Assembly: GCA_963807425.1 (NCBI GenBank)
Contig: CAWEBZ010000005.1
Location: forward strand, 62,001 to 126,000
Direction of reading: 5' to 3'
DNA length: 64,000 nt
DNA from: VRUE01 sp963807425
GTDB taxonomy: Bacteria; Actinomycetota; Thermoleophilia; Solirubrobacterales; 70-9
Part shown: piece by piece, positions 60,505-64,000 of the stretch
Position numbering within the stretch: position 1 is the first letter of the stretch
How the letters are laid out: the number at the start of each line of letters is the position of its first letter
Position numbers and translations under genes: made by a program
Notes under the pieces: model-generated
What the model was told of the DNA's origin: nothing
Database searches by the model: none
The model's input: only the letters and a program-made list of their open reading frames with translations

Positions 60505-61503
60505 CTACTCGCTGAGCAGGGCGTTGGCGAAGTCGGTCGGGTCGAAGGGGCGGAGGTCCTCGAGGGTCTCACCGATGCCGATCAGCTTGACCGGGATGCC
60601 GAGCTCCTCCGCGATCGCCAGCACGATCCCGCCCTTCGCGGTCCCGTCCAGCTTGGTCAGGACGACGCCGTCGACCTCGGCCGCTTCGGCGAAGACCTTC
60701 GCTTGACGCAGCCCGTTCTGGCCCGTGGTCGCGTCGATCGAGAGCAGCGTCTCGTGCGGTGCACCCGGAATCTGCTTGCCGATCACGCGGCGGACCTTGG
60801 TCAACTCGTCCATCAGGTTGCTCTGGGTGTGCAGGCGCCCGGCCGTGTCGACGATGACGACGTCGGCGCCGCGGGCGCGGGCGGCGGCGATCGCGTCGAA
60901 GGCGACAGCGCCGGGATCGCCGCCCTCGGCGGAGCGGACCAATTCCGCGCCGGCGCGCTCGGCCCACTCGGCGAGCTGCTCGGCTGCGGCAGCGCGGTAG
61001 GTGTCGGCGGCGGCGAGCACCACGGAGAGCCCCATCTCCTTCGAGAGATGCCAGGCGATCTTGCCGATCGTCGTCGTCTTGCCGGTGCCGTTGACGCCGA
61101 CCACCAGCAGGATCGCCGGCTCGCCACTGAGGTCGATCGGCTTGCGGCCCGTGGAGGCAACCTCGGCGAGGATCTCGATCAGACGCTCGCGCACCGCCTC
61201 GCCATCGGCCGGAACCGTTCCAGCCTCGACCTCGTGCTCGAGCCGTTCGACCACCTTGGCCGTGGTCGGTGCGCCCGCGTCGGCGAAGATCAACGCCTCC
61301 TCCAGTCGCTCCCAGGTCTCCTCGTCGATGCGGTCGAAGAGGCTGGCCGAGATCTCCTCGGTCAGTGCCTGGCGGCTTTTGGAGAGGCTCTCGCGCAGGC
61401 GGCGGAAGACGCCGCGGCGCTCTCCCTCGGACTCAGCCTCGGACGAGGCCTTTGGGGTCGCCCTCGACCCCAGGTCGAATATCTCCTGCCAACTGGTCGC
61501 CAC
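60505..61503 (-). CDS. ftsY: SRP receptor FtsY
   Basis: GTPase partner of Ffh at the membrane. 332 residues: a short charged N-terminal region, the N domain (RLRESLSKSRQALTEEISAS), and the G domain with LLVVGVNGTGKTTTIGKIAW, VLAAADTYRAAAAEQLAEWA, VIVDTAGRLHTQSNLMDELT and VLTKLDGTAKGGIVLAIAEE. The acidic A-domain of E. coli FtsY is missing, as in many actinobacteria. It lies 21 bases upstream of ffh on the same strand, so both SRP proteins are made together. Confidence 0.97.
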   Translation of the reverse strand: MATSWQEIFDLGSRATPKASSEAESEGERRGVFRRLRESLSKSRQALTEEISASLFDRIDEETWERLEEALIFADAGAPTTAKVVERLEHEVEAGTVPADGEAVRERLIEILAEVASTGRKPIDLSGEPAILLVVGVNGTGKTTTIGKIAWHLSKEMGLSVVLAAADTYRAAAAEQLAEWAERAGAELVRSAEGGDPGAVAFDAIAAARARGADVVIVDTAGRLHTQSNLMDELTKVRRVIGKQIPGAPHETLLSIDATTGQNGLRQAKVFAEAAEVDGVVLTKLDGTAKGGIVLAIAEELGIPVKLIGIGETLEDLRPFDPTDFANALLSE

Positions 61504-61703
61504 GGGGCGCAGACGCTACTTGGGGCGGCACGACCGCGCAGCGTTGTGCCTCGGCACGGAGTTACTCAATATTTGAATTTTTCTTAGTTTTCAAGCTTGA
61601 TCAAGCGTCCAGTCGCTCATAGCCTGTCGCTCGCCGGGGTGGAAAGGGATCGATAGATCGTGCGTAGCCACGAAGTACCGCCGATTCGAAGAGGCAACTG
61701 ATC

Positions 61704-63116
61704 TTGTCGCCGACGCTGGTGTCCATCCTCGCGGTGATCCTGGGAAGCCTGCTGACGGCCGCGCTCGGCGCCCTGATTCGCCGCGCCCGCCCGGTGATCA
61801 TCGTCGATGAGATCGGGCTCTGGGCGAGCCCGACGCCACAGAGCACCGTCGCGGTGCCGAACCTCGGCCTGGCAGCTCTATGCGCCGACAGCGAGTTCGT
61901 CACGGTCGAGCTGGGACCGCGCGACGCAATAGACGAGGCCGAGTACGTCGTCAGGCTGCGCAAAGCCCTCGACGAGGTGAAGACGGCCAGCGCCGACCTA
62001 CCGGCGCTGCACGAGGTCGCCGTAGACCTGAACGAGTGCCTGCAGCGCGGGGACTTCATCGACTATGCGGAGATCTTCAGCCGCGAGTCGCCGCGCATCT
62101 GGCCCTCCCTGATCAGCGCCAGAGGACGCGGCGGCTTCGACTACTGCGGAGAGGGCCCGCCGCCGATCGATTCGACGCAGGCCGGGGAACCGGGGGGCAA
62201 CGGCGCCAGCGCAGCCGCCAACCCATACGACCTCACCGCCCTGCAGGAGGTCTCGGTCGAGACGACGCCGAAAGAGGACCGGGTGCTGCGCCACGAGAGC
62301 TGGGCCAGCGACATCGTCATCGACGCCGACGGTGAGTTCATCATGCCGATCGACGGTCCACGCGATCTCGGATTCCCCTGGACCAAGGTGAAATCCGGAC
62401 AGCGTGCGAAGGCCTACGCCTTCGCGATGCGCACCGCCGTCGCGGTGGCGGCAGAGCACAAAGCGGATCTGCAGCAGCTGACCTCCTTTCTGCTCAAGAT
62501 CAAACGACAGCACGCCCACACCCTGGAAGAGGTCCAGGCCAAGCTGGAAGCTGAGCTGAAACGCTACGACCGGCTTCGGATCAAGGGCATCATCGCCAAC
62601 CGGGGCGGATCTCCGGTCTCGGCGATCAACACCGCGCAGCTGTTCGTGCGCCTCGCCGGGCAGACGTACGTGGAGAGGCTCGCCGACGGGAAACCGCGGA
62701 GCCTGGAGCACAAGAAGGACGAGAAGGTGAAGATGCGCCTCGGCTCAGACGATGCCGGCGGTGCGTACGACTTCGACTCCTCGCTCACTGTCGAGGGCAA
62801 GGGAGTGACCCGCTTCATCGCCAGCTCGACGGAACCAGTCAGCAGCCTGCGCTGCAATCCGGCACTGCTTGCGGCGATGACCGGTGGCGGCCGCGAGTGC
62901 TACCTGGGGGTGATGGTCGTATCGCCGCGCAGCTGGTGGACCAGGCTGGTGCGCGACAATGCCAACTTCTCCCCCTGCTACACCGATCCCCTGCAGCTGA
63001 GGAACTCCGAAGAGGAACAGCGCATCCCGCGGCGCGAGGAATGGCGGCGGCGAAGCCGGATTCGGGCGAAGCTGGGGCGTGGCCGGCGCGGCGGCAAGCG
63101 CAAGCGCGGCGCCTGA
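61704..63116 (+). CDS. Membrane-anchored protein of unknown function
   Basis: 470 residues from a TTG start. One N-terminal membrane helix (LVSILAVILGSLLTAALGAL) is followed by a soluble body. Residues about 255-290 form an amphipathic helical stretch (LQQLTSFLLKIKRQHAHTLE). Residues about 290-390 look like a beta-rich domain (GIIANRGGSPVSAINTAQLF, then KVKMRLGSDDAGGAYDFDSS). The last 25 residues are very basic (RRRSRIRAKLGRGRRGGKRK), suggesting nucleic-acid or phospholipid binding. It is divergent from ftsY and ends 3 bases before the WS/DGAT gene. The family is not recognised. Confidence 0.65.
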   Translation: MSPTLVSILAVILGSLLTAALGALIRRARPVIIVDEIGLWASPTPQSTVAVPNLGLAALCADSEFVTVELGPRDAIDEAEYVVRLRKALDEVKTASADLPALHEVAVDLNECLQRGDFIDYAEIFSRESPRIWPSLISARGRGGFDYCGEGPPPIDSTQAGEPGGNGASAAANPYDLTALQEVSVETTPKEDRVLRHESWASDIVIDADGEFIMPIDGPRDLGFPWTKVKSGQRAKAYAFAMRTAVAVAAEHKADLQQLTSFLLKIKRQHAHTLEEVQAKLEAELKRYDRLRIKGIIANRGGSPVSAINTAQLFVRLAGQTYVERLADGKPRSLEHKKDEKVKMRLGSDDAGGAYDFDSSLTVEGKGVTRFIASSTEPVSSLRCNPALLAAMTGGGRECYLGVMVVSPRSWWTRLVRDNANFSPCYTDPLQLRNSEEEQRIPRREEWRRRSRIRAKLGRGRRGGKRKRGA

Positions 63117-63119
63117 CCC

Positions 63120-64000
63120 CTAGGTGAGCGCGCCGGCGGACTCAGGAGGCGGGGACGCTGCTTTTCGCGTCAAGCCGGCAGCACCGCGGAGCTCATCGAC
63201 GGCAGTGTCGATGTGGCGGGCGATCTGCTCGATGTCCCCCATCGCCGCCTCGTCGCCAAGTAGGCCGAAGCCGATCGCGCCGTTGTAGCTGATGATCGCG
63301 ATCGAGAGCGCGTGGCGCTTGGCCAGGAACCCGACCGGATAGACCTCGACCAGCTCGCGGCCGAGGACGTAGAGGGGGATCTGCGGGCCGGGGAAGTTGG
63401 TGACCAACAGGTTGAAGAGCCGGGTCGAGAAGTTGATCTTCGAAGTAGGTGAGAGCAGCAGGGGCGGGGCGAAATCGCGGAACCAGTCGTTCAGCCCCCA
63501 GATCGCCTCGGCCCCGAGCGGCTGCTTGGAGGCCTTCAGCTCGTCCATCGCCTCGCGGACGAACTGCAGCCGCTCGGCCGGGTCGGCGATGCCGACCGGC
63601 AGCGGCCCGCGCATCGCGGTCAGCCGGTTGCCGAGCTCGCCGTGCTCGTTCTCGGTCCTGACCGAGACCGGGACCAAGGCTTTCAGTTCGACCCCGTCGG
63701 TCTCCAGGCCGCGGCCCTCCATCCAGCCGCGCAGGGCACCCGCGGCGACGGCGAGAGAGACGTCGTTGACCGTGCCGCCCAGTGCGTTCTTGATCTGCTT
63801 GAACTCCTCGAGACTGACTCGGGTCCCGCAGAAACAGCGGTCGGGTCCGAGCTCGACGTTGAGCGGAACCTTCGGCGCCGGCTTGGTCAGCGCCCAGGTC
63901 ACCTCCCAGAGGCCCACGAGGCCGTCGGAGGCGCGTTTGAATGCCCGTCGCGGGCGGCGAACGGCGGTCATCAGCCAGCGGAACAGACGGCGCACCGTGC
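63120..64000 (-). CDS. Wax ester synthase/diacylglycerol acyltransferase, C-terminal part
   Basis: The 3' end of a WS/DGAT gene; the N-terminal half with the HHxxxDG active site lies beyond the window, so the visible Met at 63995 is probably internal. What is seen fits the family: CFCGTRVSLEEFKQIKNALG, GTVNDVSLAVAAGALRGWME, LKALVPVSVRTENEHGELGN and LLVTNFPGPQIPLYVLGREL near the C-terminus, followed by LSIAIISYNGAIGFGLLGDE. These enzymes make wax esters or triacylglycerol as storage lipid. It converges on the membrane-anchored unknown gene. Confidence 0.9.
   Translation of the reverse strand, partial: TVRRLFRWLMTAVRRPRRAFKRASDGLVGLWEVTWALTKPAPKVPLNVELGPDRCFCGTRVSLEEFKQIKNALGGTVNDVSLAVAAGALRGWMEGRGLETDGVELKALVPVSVRTENEHGELGNRLTAMRGPLPVGIADPAERLQFVREAMDELKASKQPLGAEAIWGLNDWFRDFAPPLLLSPTSKINFSTRLFNLLVTNFPGPQIPLYVLGRELVEVYPVGFLAKRHALSIAIISYNGAIGFGLLGDEAAMGDIEQIARHIDTAVDELRGAAGLTRKAASPPPESAGALT

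Overview
The window comes from a high-GC actinobacterium, most likely a soil member of Thermoleophilia (Solirubrobacterales-like). This rests on the strong GC bias, frequent GTG and TTG starts, a FliA/WhiG-type sigma factor next to a Xer recombinase, a Rpf-like secreted muralytic enzyme, a WS/DGAT acyltransferase, and translation genes with actinobacterial neighbours. Taxonomy is inferred from gene content, not from a marker search.

Layout. 1-7.8 kb holds a truncated secreted protein, an Rrf2 regulator, two LuxR-type regulators facing each other, gltX behind a strange tRNA-like gene, nfo, an acyl-CoA dehydrogenase and a Cys-rich protein. Two convergent gene pairs here (1383-1844 and 5623-6057) are separated by paired structured repeats, one sense-oriented copy behind each gene. 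7.8-12.5 kb has dnaE and a Rpf-like protein. 12.5-23.3 kb is a tightly overlapped minus-strand operon: rRNA/tRNA methyltransferase, pheS, pheT, argC, argJ, argB, argD, two small unknown proteins, argG and a 50-residue membrane protein. It covers most of arginine synthesis (argF and argH are not here) plus phenylalanyl-tRNA charging. 23.3-28 kb has rplT, rpmI, infC and thrS, with wecB inserted in the opposite direction between infC and rpmI.

28-33.4 kb carries a polytopic membrane protein, tRNA-Val, a candidate small RNA with a terminator, a methyltransferase, tRNA-Cys, a saccharopine-dehydrogenase-like reductase and a secreted protein. 33.5-41.0 kb is a possible integrated island: a 3' fragment of tRNA-Gly lies at one end and an intact tRNA-Gly(GCC) at the other, in the geometry left by site-specific integration at the anticodon loop. 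Inside are an HD-GYP c-di-GMP phosphodiesterase, a c-di-GMP-I riboswitch driving a secreted protein, an IS481-type transposase, an SF2 helicase, a DHFR-like reductase and a long glyA. No integrase is visible.

41-50 kb holds a secreted trypsin-like protease, a glyoxalase-fold protein, a frameshifted RNase H gene, an EF-G paralogue lacking key GTPase residues, the WhiG-type sigma factor, a Xer recombinase, an L,D-transpeptidase, a 5-formyl-THF cyclo-ligase-like protein and an alpha/beta hydrolase. 50-61.5 kb is a minus-strand series: ftsY, ffh, rpsP, khpA, trmD, rplS, lepB, rnhB, comM, dprA, thiD, ilvD. It matches a widely conserved bacterial order except that rimM is missing from its usual place and yraN is flipped. 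61.7-64 kb has a membrane-anchored unknown protein and a WS/DGAT gene cut by the window edge.
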